Shown: piece after piece, positions 27,807 to 36,197 of the stretch
Layout of the letters: each line of letters starts with the position of its first letter
Position numbering within the stretch: position 1 is the first letter of the stretch
NCBI GenBank assembly: GCA_049684915.1
Contig: JBAVGO010000189.1
Coordinates: 1-54,193, forward strand
DNA from: GWB2-37-7 sp049684915
GTDB taxonomy: Bacteria; Bacillota; Clostridia; Lutisporales; Lutisporaceae
Direction: 5' to 3'
DNA: 54,193 nucleotides
Made by a program: the position numbers and the translations under genes
The notes under the pieces: generated by a model
Seen by the model: only the letters and a program-made list of their open reading frames with translations
Databases searched by the model: none
Told to the model about the DNA's origin: nothing

Positions 27807-28862
27807 ATGAGAAATAAAACTAAAAGAATAAGAATTGGTTCAATTTATATAGGTGACAATTTGCCTATAGCAATTCAATCAATGACAAACACACATACTC
27901 AGGATATAAAAGCTACAGTAGAGCAGATTAAAGCTTTAGAAGAAGCCGGCTGTCAAATAATAAGATTAGCAGTACCGGATATGGAAGCAGCTGAAGCAAT
28001 TTCAAAGATTAAGAAAAGTATTAATATTCCCTTGGTTGCAGACATACATTTTGATTATAGACTTGCAATTGAGTCAATAAAAAATGGTGTAGACAAAATA
28101 AGAATAAATCCAGGCAATATTGGAGATATAGATAGAGTAAGAAAGATTGTTGAGACTGCTAAGGAGTATGAAATACCTATCAGAGTAGGTGTGAACTCCG
28201 GTTCTGTAGAAAGAGAACTTCTTGCGAAATACGGTGGACCTACAGCTGATGCACTAGTTGAAAGTGCAATCAATAAGGTTAGACTTTTAGAAGAAATGAA
28301 CTATGAAGATATGGTTATATCTATAAAATCCTCTGATGTAATGCTTTCTATAGAAAGCAACAAAAAGATATCTGAACTGACTAATTATCCTTTGCATCTT
28401 GGTATTACTGAGGCAGGCACCAAATATTCAGCAACGGTTAAATCTGCAGTAGGTTTAGGTACACTTTTATACATGGGTGTTGGTGATACTATAAGAGTAT
28501 CAATAACAGGAGATCCAATTGATGAAATAGGAGCAGCAAAAGAGATTTTGAATAGTCTTAAGCTAATAGAGGGAGGAGTTGAGATTATCTCATGTCCTAC
28601 CTGCGGAAGAACTAATGTAAATCTTATAGAAGTTGCTCTGCAGCTAGAGAAAGCAGTAAAAGGTATGGTTACAAAAAGACCTATAAAGGTTGCGGTAATG
28701 GGCTGCGAAGTAAATGGTCCTGGAGAAGCAAGAGAAGCCGATGTAGGTATTGCAGGAGGAAAGGATGAGTTTTTACTGTTTGTTAAAGGTGAGGTTATTA
28801 AGAAAATTCCTCAAGAAAATGCTATAAATGAGCTAATAAGTTTCATAAATCAAATAGCTTAA
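27807..28862 (+). CDS. ispG: 4-hydroxy-3-methylbut-2-enyl diphosphate synthase
   Basis: This 351-residue iron-sulfur enzyme carries out the next-to-last step of the MEP pathway. The N-terminal TIM barrel begins with the family pattern IGDNLPIAIQSMTNT. The cluster ligands are the two cysteines in SCPTCGRT near residue 262 and the one in VMGCEVNGPGEA near 300, where the catalytic Glu also lies. Length fits the bacterial short form. AAAGGAG precedes the ATG. Together with dxr it gives two MEP-pathway steps in one operon. Confidence 0.96.
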   Translation: MRNKTKRIRIGSIYIGDNLPIAIQSMTNTHTQDIKATVEQIKALEEAGCQIIRLAVPDMEAAEAISKIKKSINIPLVADIHFDYRLAIESIKNGVDKIRINPGNIGDIDRVRKIVETAKEYEIPIRVGVNSGSVERELLAKYGGPTADALVESAINKVRLLEEMNYEDMVISIKSSDVMLSIESNKKISELTNYPLHLGITEAGTKYSATVKSAVGLGTLLYMGVGDTIRVSITGDPIDEIGAAKEILNSLKLIEGGVEIISCPTCGRTNVNLIEVALQLEKAVKGMVTKRPIKVAVMGCEVNGPGEAREADVGIAGGKDEFLLFVKGEVIKKIPQENAINELISFINQIA

Positions 28863-28891
28863 TGGTAAATAATACAAATGGAGGAATATAC

Positions 28892-29542
28892 ATGTGTATT
28901 ACAGCAATTATTCCTGCTTTCAATGAGGAGCAGACAATAGGAAATGTTTTGGAATGCATAAAAAGGGTTAAAGAAATATCTCAAATCATAGTAGTCAGTG
29001 ATGGCTCTACTGATAATACTGCTTTAGTTGCCCAAACTTATGGTATTGATCTTATAGATCTTACAGAAAATATTGGCAAGGGTGGAGCCATGATGGCGGG
29101 AATTGAGAAGTGCATTAACGATAATGTATTATTTCTTGATGCAGATTTAATAGGCCTTACGCCTAAACATGTCATGGACTTGATATTGCCCGTTATGAAT
29201 AATGAGACTGATATGACAATTGGAATATTTAAAAACGGAAGAATGGTAACAGATTTAGCTCAAAAGGTAACCCCATATCTTTCTGGTCAAAGAGCAGTAA
29301 AGAAGTCAATATTAGATAATATACCAAATATCGATATATCCAGATACGGTGTAGAGGTAGCTCTGACAAAGTTTGTGGAGAAAAACCTGATTAGATCAAA
29401 AGAGGTATATCTGGAGGACATGACACATGTAACAAAGGAAGAGAAGCTTGGAATTTTAAAAGGAATGCAGGCTAGATTTAAGATGTACTGGGATATATTA
29501 AAAATACTTAATACAAGTGATAGCAATGAAGAGATTAAATAG
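28892..29542 (+). CDS. Family 2 glycosyltransferase
   Basis: This 216-residue GT-A fold enzyme has the nucleotide-sugar motif IIVVSDGSTDNTA near residue 37 and a DAD metal motif (FLDADLIG) near 80, with no membrane span. It resembles soluble GT2 enzymes of the dolichol-phosphate mannosyl or glucosyl-3-phosphoglycerate synthase type, but the substrate cannot be read from the sequence. I chose ATG 28892, just after TGGAGGA; an ATG at 28862 overlaps the ispG stop and lacks a site. Its place between ispG and polC is unusual compared with Bacillus, where proS stands there. Confidence 0.8.
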   Translation: MCITAIIPAFNEEQTIGNVLECIKRVKEISQIIVVSDGSTDNTALVAQTYGIDLIDLTENIGKGGAMMAGIEKCINDNVLFLDADLIGLTPKHVMDLILPVMNNETDMTIGIFKNGRMVTDLAQKVTPYLSGQRAVKKSILDNIPNIDISRYGVEVALTKFVEKNLIRSKEVYLEDMTHVTKEEKLGILKGMQARFKMYWDILKILNTSDSNEEIK

Positions 29543-29560
29543 TATACTTTGGAGGTCAGT

Positions 29561-32500
29561 ATGCAAGAGAATGCAAAGGACGAGGAAGTATTAGGAAAAT
29601 ATGATAACAGCTTTGAGATTAAAGCAATAAAGGTTTTTAAAAAGTCTGAGATTTGGGAGCTTTCCATAAGCTTGAAACAGGACTTAAAGCTTACAGATAT
29701 AAAAGCTATAGAAAAGAGTTTTATAACTGCTTATAAATTAAAGGGTGTAAAAATTAATATAGAAAATTGGAACAATTTAGAAAATACTAATGAACTACTT
29801 TTGAAGTATTGGGAGGAGCTTAGGTTACTTGCTTATCAGAACAATCCATCATTAATGGGATTTCTGAGAGATGCTGAGCTTAATTTAATAGAAAATGTTG
29901 CATATATTAATGTACCAAATAAGACATTAGCAGATTTCTTACATGCCAAGAAATGTTATGAAATATTTGAAACTTTAGCAAAGGATTATTTAAAGCTTAA
30001 CTTGAAATTCAAGATTGACTATAAAGAGGAAAATTTTCCGGTGGATGAGCATTACAATAACTTAGTTAAAGAGGAGCAGAAGCTTGTAAGCGATACCATG
30101 AGCAATACAGCAAAAGGCAGTAAGTATAAAAATGGTGGTGGACAAGCCTCTGGGGGAAACTCCTTCAATGTAATATTAGGAAAAAGCTTCAATGATCCAC
30201 CTGTTGATATAGACGAAATAACCCAAGACACCGGTAGAGTCACTATACAGGGCTCTATTTTTAATGTAGAATCAAAAACTTTAAATAATGGAAAAACCAT
30301 CATAACCTTCAATATTACAGACTATACAAACTCCATAACCGTCAAGCTGTTTGTCAAAGAGGATGTAAGTCCTGCCAAGCTTTTAGAGGATATCTCTGAG
30401 GGAAGGTTCGTCAAGCTTAAGGGAGATGTACAGTATGATACCTATGCAAAGGAACAAGTGATATATCCTATCAATATTATAGAAGCAAATAAGAACGCCA
30501 GAAAGGATAATGCACCTGAAAAAAGAGTTGAGCTTCATGCTCATACTGTTATGAGTGCTATGGATGGTTTTTGCTCTGCATCACAGCTTGTTAAACGTGC
30601 TAAGGAATGGGGACATAAGGCTATAGCAATTACTGACCATGGAGTAGTTCAAGCTTTTCCTGAAGCTTATGAAACTGCAAAAAAGCTAGGGATTAAAATA
30701 CTTTATGGGGTAGAAGGCTACTATGTAAACGATGGTGTGCCTATAGTATATAACTCAAGAACTCTTCCTCTTGATGAGGAAATCGTTGTTTTTGATATAG
30801 AGACAACAGGACTTACTCCTACCAATGACAGGATAACAGAAATAGGTGCAGTCAAGCTAAAGGCAGGGCAGATAATAGAGAGCTTCTCAACTTTGATAAA
30901 TCCTGAGATAGAGATACCATATAATATAATACAATTGACTGGTATAACGAATGAAATGGTAGCAAATCAAAGAACTATTAAGGATGTTATGCCTGAATTC
31001 ATCAGCTTCATCGGCAATTGTCCTTTAGTAGCTCACAATGCTATGTTTGACTGGGGCTTTATAAGATCAAAGGCTTTTGAGCTTGGTAGTGATCTTACCA
31101 ATACGGTAATAGATACACTTCAGCTATCTAGGACACTACTTACCTCACTCAAAAAGCACAAGCTTAATATTGTTTGCGAGCATCTCGGAATAAAGCTGGA
31201 AAACCACCACAGAGCGGTACATGATGCAGAAGCTACAGCACAAATGTTTTTAAAGTTTACAGAAATGCTAAAGGACAGGAATATTGAGGACGTTGACCAG
31301 ATAAATAGTATTATTTCGTCACAGGCAATAAATTTTAAGAAGGCTGAAAGCCATCATATTATACTTTTAGTAAAAAATAAAACGGGTCTTAAGAATTTAT
31401 ATAAAATTATATCTGAATCACATTTAAATTATTTTTACAAAAAGCCAAGAATATTGAAAAGTTTGCTAATGCAGTATAGAGAGGGGCTTATCATTGGCTC
31501 TGCCTGCGAAGCTGGAGAAATATATAAGAATATACTAAACGGTGTTGATGAAAACATTATAATGAACAATGCAAGATTTTATGATTATCTTGAAATTCAA
31601 CCAAGTGGGAATAATGAGTTTTTGACTCGAAGTGGTAGAGTTAATGGAGCTAAGGGACTAGAGAATATAAACTTAAAGATAGTTCAGCTGGCGGAAAAGC
31701 AGAATAAGCCTTATGTGGCTACTGGAGATGTGCATTTTCTCGATCCAGAGGATGAGGTATTCAGACGAGTTATTATGGGAGCACAAGGCTTCAGTGATGC
31801 TGACGAACAGGCACCCTTGTACCTTAAAACTACAGAGGAAATGTTAGATGAATTTAGTTATCTCGGAGAGCAGCGAGCATATAATGCAGTAATAGGTAAT
31901 CCAAATAAGCTCGCAGATTCTATTGATCAAATAATACCTATACCTGAGGCAACGTTTCCACCTATAATTGAAGGCTCTGAAGATCAGATAAGAAATATGA
32001 CAATGGATAAGGCACATTTAATTTATGGAGATGAGCTTCCTGAAGTCGTAGAAAAGCGGTTAGAGAAAGAGCTGAACTCAATTATAAATTATGGTTATTC
32101 TGTTATGTATCTTATAGCACAGAAGCTGGTTACAAAATCCTTGCAGGATGGGTATCTGGTTGGTTCTAGAGGCTCTGTTGGATCCTCTTTTGTCGCAACA
32201 ATGTGCGATATTACAGAGGTAAACCCGCTGCCACCACACTATATCTGCACTGCTTGTAAGAAGTCTCATTTCTTCTTGGATGGCTCAATATTATCAGGTG
32301 CAGATTTGCCTGATGAAAAATGTCCAGATTGTGGAAAGCTATATAAGAAGGATGGTCATGACATATTCTTTGAAACGTTCCTTGGCTTTGATGGGGATAA
32401 AGAGCCTGATATTGACTTGAACTTTGCAGGAGAGTATCAGGCTGAGGCTCATAAGTATACAGAGGAGTTATTTGGTAAGGGCTATGTGTTTAGAGCGGGT

Positions 32501-33826
32501 ACTATAGGTACTATAGCCGAAAAAACTGCATATGGCTTTATCAAAAAGTATTCTGATGAGCGAGGTAAAAGCCTGCACAATGCAGAGATTAACAGACTTA
32601 TAAAGGGCTGCACAGGCATAAAAAGAACCACAGGTCAGCACCCAGGAGGGGTAATGATTGTTCCATCATATACTGACATATATGAGTTTACACCTATTCA
32701 AAAACCGGCTGATGATACGGATTCAAACATAATTACTACCCACTTTGATTATCATTCCATTAGTGGAAGATTGTTGAAGCTTGATATACTGGGACATGAT
32801 GTGCCGACCATTATTAAAATGCTGGAGGATATCACTGGCTTTAAAGCAACGGATATACAATTAGATGACAAGAAGACAATGAGTCTTTTTACCAGCACTG
32901 AAGCCTTGGGTATTAAGCTGGATGATATTGATTGTAAATCAGGAAGCTTGGGTATACCAGAGTTTGGAACTAAGTTTGTAAGACAAATGCTTATTGATAC
33001 TACCCCAACAACCTTTGCTGAGTTGGCACGTATATCTGGTCTGTCCCATGGAACAGACGTTTGGCTCAATAATGCACAGGAAATGGTAAGAAACGGAACG
33101 TGCGTTCTTAAAGAGGTAATATCTGCAAGAGATGACATAATGGTATATCTGTTATATAAAGGATTAGTACCGAAGACTGCCTTTAAGATAATGGAGGACG
33201 TAAGAAAAGGCAAAAGCTTGACCCCAGAGTACGAAGCAGCAATGAGAGAAAAGGATGTACCAGAATGGTATATAGGATCCTGTAAGAAAATTAAATACTT
33301 GTTCCCTAAAGCTCACGCTGTAGCATATGTAATGATGTCTTTTAGAATCGCTTATTATAAGGTTTATTATCCAAAAGCCTTCTATGCTGCCTTCTATACT
33401 GTTAAGGTAGAAGATTTTGATGCTGACTTGTTTGTAAAGGGTAAGGATGCTGTACTGACCAAGTGGAGAGAAATTGAAAGACTTGGAAATGCTGCTACGA
33501 CAAAGGAGAAAAACCTTGGCATACTATTGGAAGTAGTGTATGAGATGTATTTGAGAAACATTAAGCTGCTGCCTGTTGACTTATATAAGTCTGCCGCTGA
33601 TAAATTCAGTGTAACAGAGGAAGGAATATTACCACCCCTTAATGCATTGCAGGGAGTAGGCATAAACGCAGCCTTTAGTATAGTAAAGGCAAGAGCGGAA
33701 GAAGCTTTCTTTTCTATAGATGAATTTAGAGAGAGAACTAAGGTTTCAAAGACAGTAATTGAGATTTTAAAGAACCACGGATGCTTTAAAAACTTACCTG
33801 CAAGTAGTCAAATAAGTTTATTTTAA
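29561..33826 (+). CDS. polC: DNA polymerase III alpha subunit, PolC type
   Basis: This 1421-residue replicative polymerase is the Gram-positive type with a built-in proofreading exonuclease. Order: N-terminal domain; OB fold (about 225-310); PHP domain starting VELHAHTVMSAMDG near 323; DEDD exonuclease inserted in PHP with FDIETTGL near 410; polymerase palm with SRGSVGSSF near 869; a zinc site CTAC/CPDC near 895-925; catalytic PDIDLNF near 950; and fingers and C-terminal helix-hairpin-helix region. All catalytic acids appear present. ATG 29561 follows GGAGG at 5 bases. It ends the uppS to polC run. Confidence 0.97.
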   Translation: MQENAKDEEVLGKYDNSFEIKAIKVFKKSEIWELSISLKQDLKLTDIKAIEKSFITAYKLKGVKINIENWNNLENTNELLLKYWEELRLLAYQNNPSLMGFLRDAELNLIENVAYINVPNKTLADFLHAKKCYEIFETLAKDYLKLNLKFKIDYKEENFPVDEHYNNLVKEEQKLVSDTMSNTAKGSKYKNGGGQASGGNSFNVILGKSFNDPPVDIDEITQDTGRVTIQGSIFNVESKTLNNGKTIITFNITDYTNSITVKLFVKEDVSPAKLLEDISEGRFVKLKGDVQYDTYAKEQVIYPINIIEANKNARKDNAPEKRVELHAHTVMSAMDGFCSASQLVKRAKEWGHKAIAITDHGVVQAFPEAYETAKKLGIKILYGVEGYYVNDGVPIVYNSRTLPLDEEIVVFDIETTGLTPTNDRITEIGAVKLKAGQIIESFSTLINPEIEIPYNIIQLTGITNEMVANQRTIKDVMPEFISFIGNCPLVAHNAMFDWGFIRSKAFELGSDLTNTVIDTLQLSRTLLTSLKKHKLNIVCEHLGIKLENHHRAVHDAEATAQMFLKFTEMLKDRNIEDVDQINSIISSQAINFKKAESHHIILLVKNKTGLKNLYKIISESHLNYFYKKPRILKSLLMQYREGLIIGSACEAGEIYKNILNGVDENIIMNNARFYDYLEIQPSGNNEFLTRSGRVNGAKGLENINLKIVQLAEKQNKPYVATGDVHFLDPEDEVFRRVIMGAQGFSDADEQAPLYLKTTEEMLDEFSYLGEQRAYNAVIGNPNKLADSIDQIIPIPEATFPPIIEGSEDQIRNMTMDKAHLIYGDELPEVVEKRLEKELNSIINYGYSVMYLIAQKLVTKSLQDGYLVGSRGSVGSSFVATMCDITEVNPLPPHYICTACKKSHFFLDGSILSGADLPDEKCPDCGKLYKKDGHDIFFETFLGFDGDKEPDIDLNFAGEYQAEAHKYTEELFGKGYVFRAGTIGTIAEKTAYGFIKKYSDERGKSLHNAEINRLIKGCTGIKRTTGQHPGGVMIVPSYTDIYEFTPIQKPADDTDSNIITTHFDYHSISGRLLKLDILGHDVPTIIKMLEDITGFKATDIQLDDKKTMSLFTSTEALGIKLDDIDCKSGSLGIPEFGTKFVRQMLIDTTPTTFAELARISGLSHGTDVWLNNAQEMVRNGTCVLKEVISARDDIMVYLLYKGLVPKTAFKIMEDVRKGKSLTPEYEAAMREKDVPEWYIGSCKKIKYLFPKAHAVAYVMMSFRIAYYKVYYPKAFYAAFYTVKVEDFDADLFVKGKDAVLTKWREIERLGNAATTKEKNLGILLEVVYEMYLRNIKLLPVDLYKSAADKFSVTEEGILPPLNALQGVGINAAFSIVKARAEEAFFSIDEFRERTKVSKTVIEILKNHGCFKNLPASSQISLF

Positions 33827-33859
33827 CTTGCCTGCAAGTAAATATTAGTTCATATTTGC

Positions 33860-33888
33860 TTGCATAGCATATTAATAAATGTTATAAT
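33860..33888 (+). promoter_or_regulatory. Sigma-A-type promoter of the rimP-nusA-infB operon
   Basis: TTGCAT and TATAAT are separated by 17 bases, within the 199-base gap after polC. The predicted start near 33895 gives a leader of about 130 bases. Confidence 0.7.
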
Positions 33889-33958
33889 CCATTTGTGTGA
33901 ATAATTTTCTGTTATTTTACGCATAATGTTACTAGTTTAATCTATTCATTGATTTGTC

Positions 33959-33981
33959 AGAGTGGGGTTTCCCACTCTTTT
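33959..33981 (+). terminator. Leader terminator/attenuator hairpin upstream of rimP
   Basis: AGAGTGGG and CCCACTCT flank a GTTT loop, followed by TTT. It lies about 65 bases after the predicted start and 45 bases before rimP, so it can cut off transcription of the operon that encodes NusA. In B. subtilis the nusA operon is controlled by a NusA-dependent terminator in the same place. The same role here is inferred. Confidence 0.65.
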
Positions 33982-34025
33982 ATATTATAATATGAGAGTG
34001 ATATCTTAGAGAAAGGGAGTATAAC

Positions 34026-34505
34026 ATGAGCAAGACAAAGGTAGAAGATATTGTATATGAGCTTAGTAAGCCTATTGTTGATATGCACAAATTTGAACTC
34101 GTGGAAGTAGAGTACAAAAAAGAAGGTGGAGAATGGTATCTAAGAATATACATAGACAAGGAAGGTGGCATAACCATTGATGACTGCCAGGTGATAAGTG
34201 AAGAATTAAGTGAGATTCTTGATGAGACAGATCCAATAGATAGCTCATATATTTTTGAGGTTTCTTCACCGGGTATTGAAAGACCCTTAAAAACAGAACG
34301 AGATTATCAGAAAGCGATGGGTAAGCTTATAGAGGTTAAGCTATTTGCACCTACTGATGAGGGTAAAAAAGTAATTGAAGGAACACTCTCCGGTTACTCT
34401 GAGAATAATGTTGAGTTAGAGCAAAATGGAAATAAGCTTGTAATTGATAAAAAGCAAATTGCTATTATAAAACCAGTAATTACATTTAATGAAACCCAGT
34501 ATTAA
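34026..34505 (+). CDS. rimP: Ribosome maturation factor RimP
   Basis: This 159-residue protein acts in 30S subunit maturation. The N-terminal domain has LVEVEYKKEGGEWYLRIYID and the Gly-Gly-Ile-Thr-Ile-Asp-Asp-Cys motif, followed by YIFEVSSPGIERPLKTERDY near residue 80, which is the RimP signature, and an SH3-like C-terminal domain. AAAGGGAG precedes the ATG. It is the first gene of the nusA operon, as in most bacteria. Confidence 0.95.
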   Translation: MSKTKVEDIVYELSKPIVDMHKFELVEVEYKKEGGEWYLRIYIDKEGGITIDDCQVISEELSEILDETDPIDSSYIFEVSSPGIERPLKTERDYQKAMGKLIEVKLFAPTDEGKKVIEGTLSGYSENNVELEQNGNKLVIDKKQIAIIKPVITFNETQY

Positions 34506-34536
34506 ATTTATTTAGAATTCAAAGGGAGGGAGTAAA

Positions 34537-35574
34537 ATGAACGGAGAATTCCTTGAAGCAATGGATCAAATTTCTAAGGAAAAGGGAATATCAAAGGATT
34601 TATTATTTGAAGCAATTGATTTAGCATTAGTATCTGCCTACAAAAAGAATTTTGGTACTTCACAAAACGTAAAGGTATTAATAGATAAGCAAAGTGGTGA
34701 GGTTGAGGTATATTCTCTTAAGACAGTTGTAGAGCAAGTTGAAAATGACTTCTTGGAGATAAGTCTTCCGGAAGCAAAAGTAATAAATAGAAACTATGAA
34801 ATTGGTGATACTTTAGAAAATAAAGTAACACCAAGAAATTTTGGTAGAATAGCTGCACAGACAGCTAAACAAGTTGTTGTACAAAAGATCAGAGAAGCCG
34901 AAAGAGGAAATATATTTGAAGAATATGTAACAAGAGAAAATGAATTAGTCACAGGACTTGTACAAAGGAAGGAAAAGAACAACGTATATGTTGATCTTGG
35001 TAAGACTGAAGCAGTGCTTCCAGCTAATGAGCAGGTACTGGTGGAAGCATACAATTTAAATGACAGAATAAAATGTTATATACTAGAGGTAAAGAAAACA
35101 ACCAAGGGACCACAAATAATTCTTTCTAGATCTCATCCGGGTCTTGTAAAGCGACTATTTGAACTTGAGGTTCCTGAAATACAAACTGGTGTAGTAGAAA
35201 TAAAAAATATATCAAGAGAGGCAGGCTCAAGAACAAAGCTTGCTGTGTACTCTCATGATCAAAACGTTGATGCGGTTGGAGCTTGTGTAGGACAAAGAGG
35301 TCAAAGAGTTCAGACTATAGTGGATGAGCTTAAGGGAGAAAAGATTGATATAATTCAATGGAGCAGTGATCCGGCGTTACTTGTTTCTAGTGCACTTAGT
35401 CCTGCTAAGGTTATTGAAGTACAAATTGAAAAGGAAACAGGAACTGCACATGTAATAGTAAGCGATTCACAATTATCCTTAGCAATAGGAAAAGAGGGTC
35501 AAAATGCTCGACTTTCTGCAAAGCTTACAGGCTGGAAAATTGACATAAAGAGTGAATCCCAGTCAAATAAATAA
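34537..35574 (+). CDS. nusA: Transcription termination/antitermination factor NusA
   Basis: This 345-residue NusA has an RNA-polymerase-binding N-terminal domain (about 1-125), an S1 domain (130-200, with VYVDLGKTEAVLP), and two KH domains (200-345, with VDAVGACVGQRGQRVQTI and LAIGKEGQNARLSAKLTGW). It lacks the acidic repeats of the E. coli protein, as is normal in Firmicutes. It modulates pausing and intrinsic termination, and may regulate its own operon through the leader hairpin at 33959. GGGAGGG precedes the ATG. Confidence 0.97.
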   Translation: MNGEFLEAMDQISKEKGISKDLLFEAIDLALVSAYKKNFGTSQNVKVLIDKQSGEVEVYSLKTVVEQVENDFLEISLPEAKVINRNYEIGDTLENKVTPRNFGRIAAQTAKQVVVQKIREAERGNIFEEYVTRENELVTGLVQRKEKNNVYVDLGKTEAVLPANEQVLVEAYNLNDRIKCYILEVKKTTKGPQIILSRSHPGLVKRLFELEVPEIQTGVVEIKNISREAGSRTKLAVYSHDQNVDAVGACVGQRGQRVQTIVDELKGEKIDIIQWSSDPALLVSSALSPAKVIEVQIEKETGTAHVIVSDSQLSLAIGKEGQNARLSAKLTGWKIDIKSESQSNK

Positions 35575-35587
35575 GGGGGGTAATCAT

Positions 35588-35860
35588 ATGCAAAGAATTA
35601 AAAAAATTCCCCTAAGAAAATGCTTGGGCTGCAATGAAATGAAACCCAAAAAGGAACTATTAAGAATCGTTAGGAGCCCTGAAGGCAAGGTTAGTATTGA
35701 TAAAACAGGAAAGGCTGCAGGTAGAGGCTGTTATATCTGTCATAACATTGAATGTCTCGAAAAAGCCATAAAGGCAAAACGAGTACAAAATGCTTTAGAG
35801 GTTCAAGTTGATAAAGATTTATTTGAACAACTAAGGGGGCAGTTGAGTAAAAGTGAATAA
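35588..35860 (+). CDS. rnpM: RNase P modulator RnpM (YlxR family)
   Basis: This 90-residue protein has the YlxR features: PLRKCLGCNEMKPKKELLRI near the N terminus, a GRGCYIC motif near residue 57, and a basic tail. In B. subtilis it binds and modulates RNase P RNA activity. I start at ATG 35588, after AAGGGGGG, rather than an upstream ATG at 35552, which lies inside nusA. It overlaps the next gene by 8 bases. Confidence 0.93.
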   Translation: MQRIKKIPLRKCLGCNEMKPKKELLRIVRSPEGKVSIDKTGKAAGRGCYICHNIECLEKAIKAKRVQNALEVQVDKDLFEQLRGQLSKSE

Positions 35861-36197
35861 AATATATTCTATGCTTGGATTAGCAAGCAAAGCCGGCAGA
35901 CTTGTATCAGGAGAAGATATAGTACGAAATTCAATAAGAAAAAATAAAGTAAAATTGATGATAATATCTGAAGATGCTTCAGAAAATACTAAGAAAAGAT
36001 TCCTCAATGCTGCAGAGTTTTATAAGGTACCTGTAGTTATATGGGGGCAGAAGGAAGTATTAGGCTCAAGCATTGGGAAAAGCGATAGGTCAGTAGTAGG
36101 CATATGTGATGTAGGCTTTCAGAAAAACATAAGCTTACTTTTGTCAGACCTTGCTTCCAATCCCGGAAATAAATCAGGGGGTGAACCGAATGAATAA
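35853..36197 (+). CDS. ylxQ: YlxQ, L7Ae-family RNA-binding protein
   Basis: This 114-residue protein belongs to the L7Ae/L30e/S12e fold (YlxQ type), with the typical start YSMLGLASKAGRLVSGED and the core KVKLMIISEDASENTKK. Members bind kink-turn RNA. The start is the GTG at 35853, overlapping rnpM; a GGGGG stretch lies about 12 bases upstream, a long spacing, so coupling is likely. The stop overlaps infB by 8 bases. Confidence 0.9.
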   Translation: MNKIYSMLGLASKAGRLVSGEDIVRNSIRKNKVKLMIISEDASENTKKRFLNAAEFYKVPVVIWGQKEVLGSSIGKSDRSVVGICDVGFQKNISLLLSDLASNPGNKSGGEPNE

